Position numbers and translations under genes: made by a program. A stretch of 64,000 nucleotides of DNA, taken from Aquimarina sp. MAR_2010_214. Lineage in GTDB: Bacteria > Bacteroidota > Bacteroidia > Flavobacteriales > Flavobacteriaceae. Under the pieces are notes generated by a model. The model searched no databases and was not told the origin of the DNA. It worked only from the letters and a program-made list of their open reading frames with translations. Shown here piece after piece: positions 1 through 10,246 of this stretch; positions within the stretch are counted from its first letter, which is position 1; the number at the start of each line of letters is the position of its first letter. Location of the stretch: assembly GCF_002846555.1 (NCBI RefSeq), contig NZ_PJMS01000001.1, positions 4,857,501-4,921,500 on the forward strand, read 5' to 3'.

Positions 1-52
1 TTATGAACTTATCATTTAAATCTTAAATCTACAATCGTAGATCTTAAATCTG

Positions 53-126
53 TAGTCTCAGGCAGACTCGAACTGCCGACCTCTACATTATCAGTGTAGC
101 GCTCTAACCAGCTGAGCTATGAGACT
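53..126 (-). tRNA. tRNA-Ile (GAT anticodon)
   Basis: Read on the minus strand this is a 74-nt cloverleaf. A 7-bp acceptor stem (AGTCTCA with TGAGACT) is followed by an A discriminator. The D-arm begins TAGCTCAG, the anticodon stem is CTACA/TGTAG with loop CTGATAA (anticodon GAT), and the T-arm contains GTTCGAGTC. No CCA is encoded. It lies downstream of the 16S gene in the same orientation, the usual place for tRNA-Ile in a bacterial rRNA operon. tRNA-Ala, 23S and 5S would be expected beyond the left edge of the window. Confidence 0.97.
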
Positions 127-305
127 GTCTTATAGTAGTGAGTAATCAGTAATTAGTAATTAGATATAAATCTAAAATAATCTTACTTAACACTTAATAC
201 ATCTGTACTCAAAACTAAATAATTAATTAACAGCATAAAGACTAAAAACAACCAAGATACATTCCATCGTATCATTTTTGGTCTCCTATTAAATAGGAAA
301 TCTCT

Positions 306-1829
<1,524 letters not shown>

Positions 1830-2091
1830 TTGTCTTTAAATATTATTCAAAACAATACAACGGAATTATAATCGTATCTCAATAATGTCTCTAGTCTTTA
1901 TTCTTTGTATAAACTATTAATAGTTTAATACGCGCTGTCAATCAATATGTCTATGAACTTTTTTAACTAATAAAGCAATCTTCATCGCTATTAATTATAG
2001 ATCGTAAATAAGGAATCGAACCCTATAAATGTTTACAAAAAACACCCTAAACCAATACTACTATTTTTATGAACTATGCTTTGTTTCTCTA

Positions 2092-2383
2092 AGCGGGTGC
2101 AAATATACAACCCTTTTTATTTCTACAAAGTTTTTTTTGATTTATTTTTAAAAAAAATTCTAAGAAAAAAATCAAACCAAATCTCAATGAACTCGCAAAA
2201 ACATATCCCATTTTTGCAGGGCGCAAACATACAACCCTTTTTTATTCTGACAAGACTTTTTTGATAAAGTTTTTAAAACTTTCTCTTAACCTGAAAATCA
2301 AAAAAATAAATCTCAATGAACTCCCAAAACAATATCCCGTTTTGCGGGTGCAAATATAGAAACCTTTTTATTTCTAACAACAA
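2092..2383 (-). promoter_or_regulatory. Three tandem rRNA promoters in a 125-bp repeat
   Basis: On the minus strand three copies of a degenerate 124-127 bp unit each carry a textbook Bacteroidota promoter. The -7 boxes are TATATTTG (2100-2107), TATGTTTG (2224-2231) and TATATTTG (2351-2358). The matching -33 TTG/TTTG elements are at 2126-2129, 2251-2253 and 2378-2380, with spacers of 18, 19 and 19 nt. The core A-rich spacer is also conserved. CTCAATGAACTC recurs between the copies. All three point at 16S, with the nearest predicted start around 2092. The rest of 1830-2090 is the transcribed 16S leader. Confidence 0.85.
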
Positions 2384-2598
2384 CTTTTCTTAACTATTTT
2401 GAAACTTTTTCTTAATATCTTGATATTACATTATTTACACGAAAATGAAAATAAAAACTCAAATTACACTACACAAACCTTTCAATATATAACCACAAAA
2501 AGCACAACCAAGACACATCAAAGATTCCGAATATCAACAACTACTCTACCATACAACTTTATTATAACAATAATCTATTAAATTATACCTTATATATA

Positions 2599-2629
2599 TT
2601 GTATGGATTTTATTATCGTATTATCTTTA
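2599..2629 (+). promoter_or_regulatory. Candidate thrS operon promoter
   Basis: TTG at 2599-2601, a 20-nt spacer and TATCTTTA at 2622-2629 fit the Bacteroidota -33/-7 consensus with one mismatch. The predicted start near 2636 leaves a leader of about 14 nt ending in an A-run just before the thrS ATG. The leader is too short for a T-box or an operator stem of the E. coli thrS type. Confidence 0.55.
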
Positions 2630-2649
2630 CCCCTTTAATTAGAAAAAAA

Positions 2650-4596
2650 ATGATCAAGATTACCTTACCAGACGGTTCAATTAGAGAATACAATAGCGAA
2701 GTTACTGCTATGGATGTTGCAAAAGATATTAGCGAAGGTTTTGCCAGAAATGTAATTTCTGCAAAATTTAACGGAACGACTATCGAAACCTCCACAGAAT
2801 TAACCACAGATGGTAATCTTGTTTTATTCACATGGAGAGATGATGAAGGCAAAACAGCATTTAGACATTCTACATCTCATGTATTGGCTCAAGCTCTTGA
2901 GGAATTATACCCTGGTGTTAAACTATCTATTGGCCCGGCTATAGATAATGGATTCTATTATGATGTAGACTTAGGAGATCAAATTATTTCTGAAAAAGAC
3001 TTTAAAGCGATCGAAGACAAAATGCTTGAAATTGCAAGAGGAAAGCATGATTTCAAAATGAGATCTATTTCTAAAGCTGATGCCTTAACCAAATACAAAG
3101 AAGAAAATAATGAGTATAAGGTTGAATTAATTGAAAACTTAGAAGATGGCACCATAACATTTTGCGATCACGATACTTTTACTGACTTATGTAGAGGAGG
3201 ACACATTCCTAACACAGGACTTATTAAAGCTGTGAAAATCATGAGTGTTGCGGGAGCATATTGGCGAGGTGATGAAAATAACAAGCAATTAACAAGAGTT
3301 TACGGAACTTCTTTTCCCAAACAAAAGGAATTAAAAGAATACTTAGAACTACTTGAAGAAGCTAAGAAACGTGACCACAGAAAACTCGGAAAAGAGTTAG
3401 GACTTTTCACTTTTTCCCAAAGAGTAGGTCAAGGACTACCTCTTTGGCTTCCTAAAGGAGCTGCTTTGCGTGATCGTTTGGAACAGTTTTTGAAAAAAGC
3501 ACAGAAGAAAGCTGGTTATGAAATGGTAGTTACACCTCATATTGGCCAAAAAGAATTGTACGTAACTTCTGGTCATTATGCAAAATATGGAGAGGATAGC
3601 TTTCAACCTATTAATACTCCGGCAGAAGGCGAGGAATTTTTGTTAAAACCAATGAATTGCCCTCATCATTGTGAGATTTACAACAGTCAACCATGGTCGT
3701 ATCGAGATTTACCGAAACGATATGCAGAGTTTGGTACAGTATACAGATATGAACAAAGCGGAGAGCTTCATGGTCTAACTCGAGTAAGAGGATTTACTCA
3801 AGATGATGCCCATATTTTTTGTACTCCTGATCAATTAGATTTAGAGTTTAAAAAAGTAATTGATTTAGTTTTATATGTTTTTAGATCTTTAGGTTTTGAA
3901 GATTTCACAGCTCAAGTTTCTTTAAGAGACATAGAAAATCCTGATAAATATATAGGAGATGTCGAAAATTGGGAAAAAGCAGAAAATGCCATTATAAATG
4001 CCGCAAAAGACAAAGGGTTAAATTATGTAATAGAAAGTGGGGAAGCTGCTTTTTACGGCCCTAAGCTCGATTTTATGGTAAAAGATGCATTAGGAAGAAG
4101 TTGGCAACTAGGAACTATACAGGTAGATTATAATCTCCCTGAGCGTTTTGACCTTACCTACAAAGGTAGTGATAACGAATTACACAGGCCAGTAATGATT
4201 CACAGAGCTCCTTTTGGTAGTTTGGAACGATTTATTGCCATCTTGCTAGAACATACAGGAGGTAATTTCCCTCTATGGCTAATGCCAGAACAAGCTATTA
4301 TACTCTCTATCAGCGAGAAATATGAAAAATACACTGAAAAAGTTTTAAATTTGTTAGAAAATGACGAAATTCGCGCCCTTACCGATCATAGAAATGAAAC
4401 GATAGGTAAAAAAATTAGAGAAGCAGAAATGAATAAATTTCCTTATATTATCATCGTAGGGGAACAAGAAGAGAGAGACAATACCATATCTGTTCGCAAA
4501 CATGGTGGTGAAGATTTAGGAGCTATATCTGTCGAAGAGTTTTCTAAAATAATAAAAGAAGAAATTAACAGAACGCTAATACCGTTTAATGGATAA
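2650..4596 (+). CDS. thrS: Threonyl-tRNA synthetase
   Basis: Charges tRNA-Thr with threonine in the cytoplasm. The 648-residue protein has the standard order: TGS domain (about 1-62), editing/SAD domain with HSTSHVLAQ and CRGGH metal-binding motifs, class II catalytic core with [10 protein letters not shown] and [11 protein letters not shown], and a C-terminal anticodon-binding domain. An in-frame start 51 nt upstream would overlap the promoter and add residues unlike a TGS domain, so the ATG at 2650 ([10 protein letters not shown]) is preferred. It leads the translation operon thrS-infC-rpmI-rplT, a conserved arrangement. No terminator separates it from infC, which begins 34 nt later. Confidence 0.97.
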   Translation: MIKITLPDGSIREYNSEVTAMDVAKDISEGFARNVISAKFNGTTIETSTELTTDGNLVLFTWRDDEGKTAFRHSTSHVLAQALEELYPGVKLSIGPAIDNGFYYDVDLGDQIISEKDFKAIEDKMLEIARGKHDFKMRSISKADALTKYKEENNEYKVELIENLEDGTITFCDHDTFTDLCRGGHIPNTGLIKAVKIMSVAGAYWRGDENNKQLTRVYGTSFPKQKELKEYLELLEEAKKRDHRKLGKELGLFTFSQRVGQGLPLWLPKGAALRDRLEQFLKKAQKKAGYEMVVTPHIGQKELYVTSGHYAKYGEDSFQPINTPAEGEEFLLKPMNCPHHCEIYNSQPWSYRDLPKRYAEFGTVYRYEQSGELHGLTRVRGFTQDDAHIFCTPDQLDLEFKKVIDLVLYVFRSLGFEDFTAQVSLRDIENPDKYIGDVENWEKAENAIINAAKDKGLNYVIESGEAAFYGPKLDFMVKDALGRSWQLGTIQVDYNLPERFDLTYKGSDNELHRPVMIHRAPFGSLERFIAILLEHTGGNFPLWLMPEQAIILSISEKYEKYTEKVLNLLENDEIRALTDHRNETIGKKIREAEMNKFPYIIIVGEQEERDNTISVRKHGGEDLGAISVEEFSKIIKEEINRTLIPFNG

Positions 4597-4630
4597 CGAT
4601 AAATTAAGTTTAATTTAAAAATTTTAAGTC

Positions 4631-5182
4631 ATAGCAATAAGAAGAAGAAGGTCTCAAAAACCACTAAGAGTAATCAAAGAAGATGCACACAGAATCAATC
4701 ATAAAATTCGTGTTGATGAAGTGCGTCTTGTAGGTGACAATGTAGAAGTTGGCGTTTACCCAACAAAAAAAGCACTACAGCTTGCTGAAGAGCAAGAACT
4801 TGATCTTGTAGAAATTTCGCCTAAAGCAGTGCCTCCTGTTTGCAAAATAATGGATTACAAAAAATTCCTTTATGAACAGAAGAAAAGAGACAAAGCCTTA
4901 AAATCAAAAGCAACTAAGGTTGTTATTAAAGAAATTAGATTTGGTCCCAACACCGATGAGCATGATTATGAATTTAAGAAAAAGCATGCTATTAAATTTT
5001 TATCAGAAGGTGCCAAACTAAAAGCCTATGTCTTTTTTAAAGGGCGTTCTATAATATACAAAGATCAAGGTCAAATTCTACTACTTAGATTAGCACAAGA
5101 GTTAGAAGAGTATGGCAAAGTAGAGCAAATGCCTAAACTTGAAGGTAAACGAATGATTATGTTTATCGCTCCAAAAAAATAA
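4631..5182 (+). CDS. infC: Translation initiation factor IF-3 (AUA start)
   Basis: IF-3 binds the 30S subunit and proofreads start codon and initiator tRNA. With the start at ATA 4631 the product is 183 residues and begins with the conserved AIRRRRSQ...HRIN..IR segment. The only canonical start, GTG at 4721, would remove 30 conserved N-terminal residues. An in-frame TAA lies two codons upstream of the ATA and no ATG, GTG or TTG exists between them. Motifs [19 protein letters not shown] and the C-terminal IF-3 fold are intact. A non-AUG start is classic for infC (AUU in E. coli), where IF-3 represses its own mRNA by rejecting such codons. Confidence 0.93.
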   Translation: MAIRRRRSQKPLRVIKEDAHRINHKIRVDEVRLVGDNVEVGVYPTKKALQLAEEQELDLVEISPKAVPPVCKIMDYKKFLYEQKKRDKALKSKATKVVIKEIRFGPNTDEHDYEFKKKHAIKFLSEGAKLKAYVFFKGRSIIYKDQGQILLLRLAQELEEYGKVEQMPKLEGKRMIMFIAPKK

Positions 5183-5241
5183 GAAATTCCTACATACGGA
5201 ATAATTAAGATAATAAGTGAGATTATAAAAACAAGGATACA

Positions 5242-5439
5242 ATGCCTAAAATGAAAACAAAATCCAGTGCAAAAAAGCGTTTTAAGCTTACCGGTACTGG
5301 TAAATTAAAAAGAAAGCACGCTTTTAAGAGTCATATTTTGACAAAAAAATCTAAAAAACGTAAGCTTGCTTTAACGCACTCAACATTAGTGCACAAAAGC
5401 GATGAAAATAGTATTAAAGAACAATTACGTTTAAAGTAA
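5242..5439 (+). CDS. rpmI: 50S ribosomal protein L35
   Basis: The 65-residue, very basic protein begins [20 protein letters not shown], the L35 signature. Length is normal for the family. It lies 59 nt after infC and 141 nt before rplT in the conserved infC-rpmI-rplT block, and expression is probably tied to both by co-transcription. L35 is a component of the large ribosomal subunit. Confidence 0.97.
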   Translation: MPKMKTKSSAKKRFKLTGTGKLKRKHAFKSHILTKKSKKRKLALTHSTLVHKSDENSIKEQLRLK

Positions 5440-5580
5440 TTCTTTTTTAATCAGGTTAGAATTAGTATAAACCCAGGAGTTAGGCCTACAAATTTTAGAT
5501 TGACAATTCTCGAATTAAGATGTAAAATTTAAATGATCAAGTGTCGGTTATCGACCGCCTACTACTAAAAAATTTAAATT
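5440..5580 (+). promoter_or_regulatory. Long rpmI-rplT spacer, possible L20 leader
   Basis: The 141-nt gap is long for this operon and holds the short hairpin CGGT-TATCG-ACCG around 5544-5556, close upstream of rplT. L20 autoregulates its operon through leader RNA structures in other phyla (known for Bacillota and Gammaproteobacteria). A comparable role here is inference only. Confidence 0.3.
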
Positions 5581-5925
5581 ATGCCAAGATCAGTAAATTC
5601 TGTTGCAAAAAGAGCTAGAAGAAAAAAAGTTCTCAAGCAAGCAAAAGGTTATTTCGGACGTCGTAAAAACGTTTGGACAGTAGCAAAAAATGCGGTTGAC
5701 AAAGCGATGCAATATTCGTATAGAGATCGTAGAGCAAAAAAGAGAACTTTCCGTGCATTATGGATTACTCGTATTAATGCGGGTGCTCGTTTACACGGTA
5801 TGTCTTATTCTCAATTTATGGGAAAAGTAAAAGCTAATAATATCGAATTAAACCGTAAGGTTCTTGCCGATTTAGCGATGAACAACCCAGAAGCTTTTCA
5901 AGCAATTGTAGAAAAAGTAAAGTAA
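5581..5925 (+). CDS. rplT: 50S ribosomal protein L20
   Basis: The 114-residue basic protein begins [20 protein letters not shown] and contains the L20 segment [10 protein letters not shown], with the usual length. It is a primary-binding protein of the large subunit, needed for early 23S assembly and, in several bacteria, repressor of the infC-rpmI-rplT mRNA. It is the last gene of the operon, followed 36 nt later by a strong terminator hairpin. Confidence 0.97.
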   Translation: MPRSVNSVAKRARRKKVLKQAKGYFGRRKNVWTVAKNAVDKAMQYSYRDRRAKKRTFRALWITRINAGARLHGMSYSQFMGKVKANNIELNRKVLADLAMNNPEAFQAIVEKVK

Positions 5926-5960
5926 TTCTTTTAGTAAAATAATACAATCTCACTTATAAA

Positions 5961-5990
5961 AAATCCTGCTTTTAGAAGCAGGATTTTTTT
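5961..5990 (+). terminator. Rho-independent terminator after rplT
   Basis: The stem AATCCTGCTT/AAGCAGGATT with a four-base TTAG loop is followed by a T-run. It closes the thrS operon. Confidence 0.9.
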
Positions 5991-6102
5991 ATACATGACA
6001 CTTAAGTCGAAACTGTATTTCGTCGTTAAAAACAGCATTTAGTCTATCAAAAAGAATTCAAATTGGTATTTTTTCATTACTTTTAAGAAAACTGGACAAA
6101 GT

Positions 6103-6510
6103 ATGAAAAAAAAAGACTTTTTATTTATATTAGTATTGCTTTTCATAAGTCGAGAATCATTTGCTCAAGATCATAGTGCACATTCTAATACTAGTAATTT
6201 AGGAGTAGAACAAATTTTTGGACTTTTAGAAATGCCCTTTCTAGCTATCGCTCTTGTATTTAGTTTTCTAACAGCAACAAGGTTAAAAGGAGGAAAATTT
6301 GGATCAGGAATGACACTACTCGCTTGGGGGTTTGTAGTTATGGCTCTTGGACATCTTCATATGCAAATAGCTCATATCTTTGACTATAATATTTTCAAGA
6401 ATATATTTGGGGATACTTTGGGCAATTACATTTGGTTCATTGCGTTAATTATTACATGGGGTTTATCAGCATTAGGTTTTTACAAAATATATAAAGCTAG
6501 CAAAATATGA
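6103..6510 (+). CDS. Small three-helix inner-membrane protein
   Basis: I do not recognise a named family. The 135 residues start with a cleavable signal peptide (MKKKDFLFILVLLFISRESF, cleavage near AQD), followed by a short His/Ser-rich periplasmic stretch (DHSAHSN) and three hydrophobic helices at about 43-61, 68-92 and 107-130. Helix 2 carries HLHMQIAHIF, a histidine-rich face that could bind metal or heme, but this is inference. The stop is 6 nt before the start of the hybrid histidine kinase. The two are probably co-transcribed, and the protein could be a membrane sensor partner for that otherwise soluble kinase. Confidence 0.75.
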   Translation: MKKKDFLFILVLLFISRESFAQDHSAHSNTSNLGVEQIFGLLEMPFLAIALVFSFLTATRLKGGKFGSGMTLLAWGFVVMALGHLHMQIAHIFDYNIFKNIFGDTLGNYIWFIALIITWGLSALGFYKIYKASKI

Positions 6511-6516
6511 CCCTAG

Positions 6517-9291
6517 ATGATCTCAAAATGGTTTAAAAGAATAACGACCACTAAGAAAACTAATCCAAAAAAAAGCCAAGAAGAGCAAGATATTATTGAT
6601 CTAATTGATTTTCTTTGGAAAGAGATTGACATATCTAAAAACACTTCTAATCTAAAAATAAAAGTAAAAGCTTTTAGAGAATTTTCTCATGTAAAAAAGA
6701 TTGAGTTTTTACCCGAAATATATTTATTACTAGAAGAATACATTACAGAAAAAAACGAAATTAGACGACCTAGTAAACAATTTGTACGTAATCAAATTAT
6801 AGAGCAGTATAATTCGGTATTCAAACACACATCTTTTAAATTAATATTTGATCCACTAAAAGAACAAGAATTAATCTTATGCAAAGTTTTTCTCTCTAAA
6901 GTATTAGAGAAATCTTCAGAACTTATTGGAAGTTATAATGATCTAAAAATCATTCAGATCAAAAAATATCTTAACACTCCATATGATTTTCGAACTATTG
7001 ACCTCATCAAAGAGAGAAAAAATCTATTAGAGTTTTCTAATCAGATTTTTCTTAAAATCAAAAATAGTTTAGGCATAAATGCAATTACCAATATCTATTT
7101 ACTTATCTATAAAAAGCATTTTCAATCTTATCATTTATTAGACTCATTTACTGCAACATTAAATGTAATTCCCGAAGAAATTCTTGCTAAAGACCTTATC
7201 AATTTTCCTAGTAAACAACAAATGCATAAGATGCTGCAGAAACAGCTCTATAGCTTAGAAGAAATCAACGAAAGGCTTACAGAAGAAGTTATAGAAAGAA
7301 AAAAAGTAGAGGAAGAACTAAAATATAGTGAACATCTAAATACAACAATTTTAGAAACAGCAATGGATGGGGTGATTTTGGTGAATAGTAAAGGAGTGGT
7401 ATTGAATTGGAATAAGCAAGCAGAAAATATACTAGAGTTAAAAAGAGAGGAAACAATTGGCCACAATATCTATTCGTTGGTCCCCTATAAACTTAGACAA
7501 GAGTTAAAAAGAAGTTTTAGTAATTATATACAAACCGGAAATGATGAATTGATCAATAAAAGAGTAGAAACCTCTGTAAACAGAAAAAATGGTTCTATTG
7601 TATACATAGAGCTTACAGTTATTGCTATTGAAACCAAAGATGATTATCTTTTCAATGGTTTTTTTAGAGATATAACAAATCGAAAGATTATTGATAATGA
7701 AATTAGAGAAGCTAAAGTTATCGCAGAAAAATCTACTAAGGCAAAGACTGTTTTCTTGTCTAACATGAGTCATGAAATCAGAACTCCCCTTAATGTTATT
7801 TTAGGACTTACTGGTATTTTACAAAAAAGTAACTTTACAAACCCTCAAGTTGACAAAAAGAACTTGGATGGAATTCAATTTTCTGCCGAAAACCTTTTAA
7901 TACTAATCAATGACATTCTTGATTTTTCTAAAATTGAAGCTGGAAAACTCACATTACATAATACAGATTTTAGTCTTAAGGAATTAATCACTAACATCTC
8001 ACGTGGTTTTAAAATAAAAGCAGATGAAAAAGGTTTAAAATATACAACGCTTATTACCCCTTCTGTACCTAAATTTATTATTGGAGATCAACTTAGACTA
8101 AATCAAATCCTAATTAACCTAATAGGTAATGCTATAAAATTTACGCAAACTGGTGAGATAACGATACAGGTAAAAACGGAAGAATCAAGCACAGAAGGAA
8201 TCATTATCAATTTTTCTGTTAAAGATACAGGGGTTGGTATCCCAGAAAATAAGCTCAAGAATATTTTTGAAAGTTTTTATCAGGTACACAAACCAGGAAA
8301 AGATAAGATTGAGGGAACAGGGCTTGGCCTTTCTATCTCTAAACAACTTATTGAACTGCAAGGAGGAATACTTAAAGCTGAAAGCAAACCAGGAGCTGGA
8401 TCTACTTTTGATTTCTCTATAACCTATGGCAAAAGTAATTTTAGATCTACAGGAATAAACAAGAAACATACTACAATGTCTGATAATACCCCTAACCTAT
8501 CTGGGATGAGAGTACTGGTCGTTGAAGACAACAAAATGAATCAGTTCTTTATAAAACAATTATTCTCTAATTGGCATATAGACACGCATATAGCTGATAA
8601 TGGAGTGATTGCATTAGAAAAACTCAAAAGCTCTACTTATGACCTTATTCTTATGGATATGCATATGCCCATAATGGATGGTCCTGAAACTACAGAAATC
8701 ATAAGAAACTCTAATAATAATCAAATCAATAAAATACCAATAATAGCTTGCTCGGCAGACGTGTTTCCTGAATCAAAAAAGAAAGCAATAGAATCAGGAA
8801 TGAATTTTTATCTTACTAAGCCGCTAAGTGAGCAGGCTCTTGAAGAAGTACTATTAAGTATTCAATCAAAAAACTCACAAAACGATATCTCTATACCTAA
8901 CAACATTGATCATCCCAACAAGTTAACATCCCTAGAAACCAAAAAATTATGTGACCTGTCTTTTCTAAAAAATACTTTTGACAATGATACCGAGATCATT
9001 AAAGGTGTTTTACAAATGTTCATTGATGAAACCCCCAAGGACTATCAAAAACTAAGACAGGCCATTGAAGAAAAAAACTGGGGCGTGACACAAGAAACTG
9101 CTCACAAACTTAAATCTAGCTTTAAAACTATTGGTCTAAAAAATGAAACAGATATTCTGCAAAAAATAGAATATTCGTCAAAAGAAAAATTAGATTTTAA
9201 CCTACTCAAAGAACACTTCATGGTACTAAATCAATCCTACTCTAAAATCATCAAAGAAATCAATAATTACATACAAGATTTCCCCTCTTAA
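6517..9291 (+). CDS. Hybrid sensor histidine kinase (PAS-HisKA-HATPase-REC-HPt)
   Basis: A 924-residue phosphorelay protein. Residues 1-245 are helical and of unknown fold. A coiled coil (about 240-272) leads to a PAS domain (278-395). HisKA carries SHEIRTPLN with phospho-acceptor His419, and HATPase_c shows the N box LIGNAIKF and glycine boxes DTGVGIP and GTGLGLSI. REC carries LILMDMHMP with Asp714, and a C-terminal HPt carries AHKLKSS with His863. No transmembrane helix is visible, so it is probably cytoplasmic or partnered by the small membrane protein just upstream. All relay residues are present. No DNA-binding output domain is fused, so phosphate likely passes to a separate regulator outside this locus. 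Confidence 0.93.
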   Translation: MISKWFKRITTTKKTNPKKSQEEQDIIDLIDFLWKEIDISKNTSNLKIKVKAFREFSHVKKIEFLPEIYLLLEEYITEKNEIRRPSKQFVRNQIIEQYNSVFKHTSFKLIFDPLKEQELILCKVFLSKVLEKSSELIGSYNDLKIIQIKKYLNTPYDFRTIDLIKERKNLLEFSNQIFLKIKNSLGINAITNIYLLIYKKHFQSYHLLDSFTATLNVIPEEILAKDLINFPSKQQMHKMLQKQLYSLEEINERLTEEVIERKKVEEELKYSEHLNTTILETAMDGVILVNSKGVVLNWNKQAENILELKREETIGHNIYSLVPYKLRQELKRSFSNYIQTGNDELINKRVETSVNRKNGSIVYIELTVIAIETKDDYLFNGFFRDITNRKIIDNEIREAKVIAEKSTKAKTVFLSNMSHEIRTPLNVILGLTGILQKSNFTNPQVDKKNLDGIQFSAENLLILINDILDFSKIEAGKLTLHNTDFSLKELITNISRGFKIKADEKGLKYTTLITPSVPKFIIGDQLRLNQILINLIGNAIKFTQTGEITIQVKTEESSTEGIIINFSVKDTGVGIPENKLKNIFESFYQVHKPGKDKIEGTGLGLSISKQLIELQGGILKAESKPGAGSTFDFSITYGKSNFRSTGINKKHTTMSDNTPNLSGMRVLVVEDNKMNQFFIKQLFSNWHIDTHIADNGVIALEKLKSSTYDLILMDMHMPIMDGPETTEIIRNSNNNQINKIPIIACSADVFPESKKKAIESGMNFYLTKPLSEQALEEVLLSIQSKNSQNDISIPNNIDHPNKLTSLETKKLCDLSFLKNTFDNDTEIIKGVLQMFIDETPKDYQKLRQAIEEKNWGVTQETAHKLKSSFKTIGLKNETDILQKIEYSSKEKLDFNLLKEHFMVLNQSYSKIIKEINNYIQDFPS

Positions 9292-9329
9292 ATACATAAA
9301 AAAGAAAACATTTTTTTATTCGCTATTAT

Positions 9330-9337
9330 TATCTTTG
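9330..9337 (+). promoter_or_regulatory. -7 box, near-leaderless promoter
   Basis: TATCTTTG ends 5 nt before the ATG at 9343. With initiation expected 5-7 nt after the box, the transcript would begin at or next to the start codon. The -33 region is T-rich without a clear TTG. Confidence 0.55.
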
Positions 9338-9342
9338 CGTTT

Positions 9343-10152
9343 ATGCAAAACCAAATAAAAAGTTTTCAGAATGATAAAATAAAATTTCTTAACCAACTTA
9401 AAGAAAAATCGAGAGTTCGGAAAAGAGAAAAACGTTTTATTATTGAAGGTAAACGTGAAATTACATTAGCCATACAGGGAGGATACTCAATCTCTCAACT
9501 TTATTATTGTTCTTCTATAATCACTTATGAAGAAATTTCAACACTAATTACCACCTTTTCTCATCAAATTGAGCTGTTTGAGATTACTTTAGAAATATAC
9601 CAGAAGTTAGCCTACAGAACCACAACTGAGGGGGTCATTGCATTGATGATTTCAAAAGATATTGGCATAGAAAATTTCACATTATCATCTACCAACCCTC
9701 TAATTCTTGTTGCCGAGGCTCCAGAAAAACCTGGTAATATAGGAGCATTATTACGTACCGCGGATGCGGCACAATTAGACGCTGTTTTTATTGCAAATCC
9801 TAAAACAGATATATACAACCCAAATATTATACGGTCTAGTGTAGGGTGTATATTTACAAATAAAATAGCAACAGGATCGTCTGAGAATATTATAGATTTC
9901 TTAAAAAAACACAACATCCACATCTATGGAGCTGCATTACAAAAATCTGTTGATTACCACACTCAAGATTACACCAAACCTTCTGCATTAGTTGTTGGTA
10001 CAGAAGCTACAGGGCTAAGCAACATCTTTTTAGAAAATGCAACTCAAAATATCAAGATACCTATGAGTGGTGTGATAGATTCGATGAATGTTTCGGTCGC
10101 AGCCGGAATTCTTATTTTTGAAGCAAAACGACAACGGGGCTTCAATGGTTAA
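9343..10152 (+). CDS. TrmH/SpoU-family RNA 2'-O-methyltransferase
   Basis: Methylates a ribose 2'-OH in rRNA or tRNA using S-adenosylmethionine. The 269-residue protein has an N-terminal substrate-binding domain (about 1-100, with basic KEKSRVRKREKRFIIEGKRE) and a C-terminal SPOUT knot. The three motifs are EKPGNIGALLRTADA, NIIRSSVGCIF and IPMSGVIDSMNVSVAAGI. It resembles the rRNA 2'-O-methyltransferases next to TrmH and RlmB; the exact target cannot be assigned. It is expressed from its own apparently leaderless promoter 51 nt after the histidine kinase. Confidence 0.9.
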   Translation: MQNQIKSFQNDKIKFLNQLKEKSRVRKREKRFIIEGKREITLAIQGGYSISQLYYCSSIITYEEISTLITTFSHQIELFEITLEIYQKLAYRTTTEGVIALMISKDIGIENFTLSSTNPLILVAEAPEKPGNIGALLRTADAAQLDAVFIANPKTDIYNPNIIRSSVGCIFTNKIATGSSENIIDFLKKHNIHIYGAALQKSVDYHTQDYTKPSALVVGTEATGLSNIFLENATQNIKIPMSGVIDSMNVSVAAGILIFEAKRQRGFNG

Positions 10153-10246
10153 AAGATTAAAAATAGTATCAAAAATCAATTAAAAATCATTAACTTACAA
10201 TTTCCTACATATCCCAAATCTTTAAACTACTAATTGCTCTAAACCA

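Noticed and set aside
4721..5182. infC starting at GTG 4721
   Set aside because: It would delete 30 conserved N-terminal residues of IF-3; the ATA at 4631 fits better.
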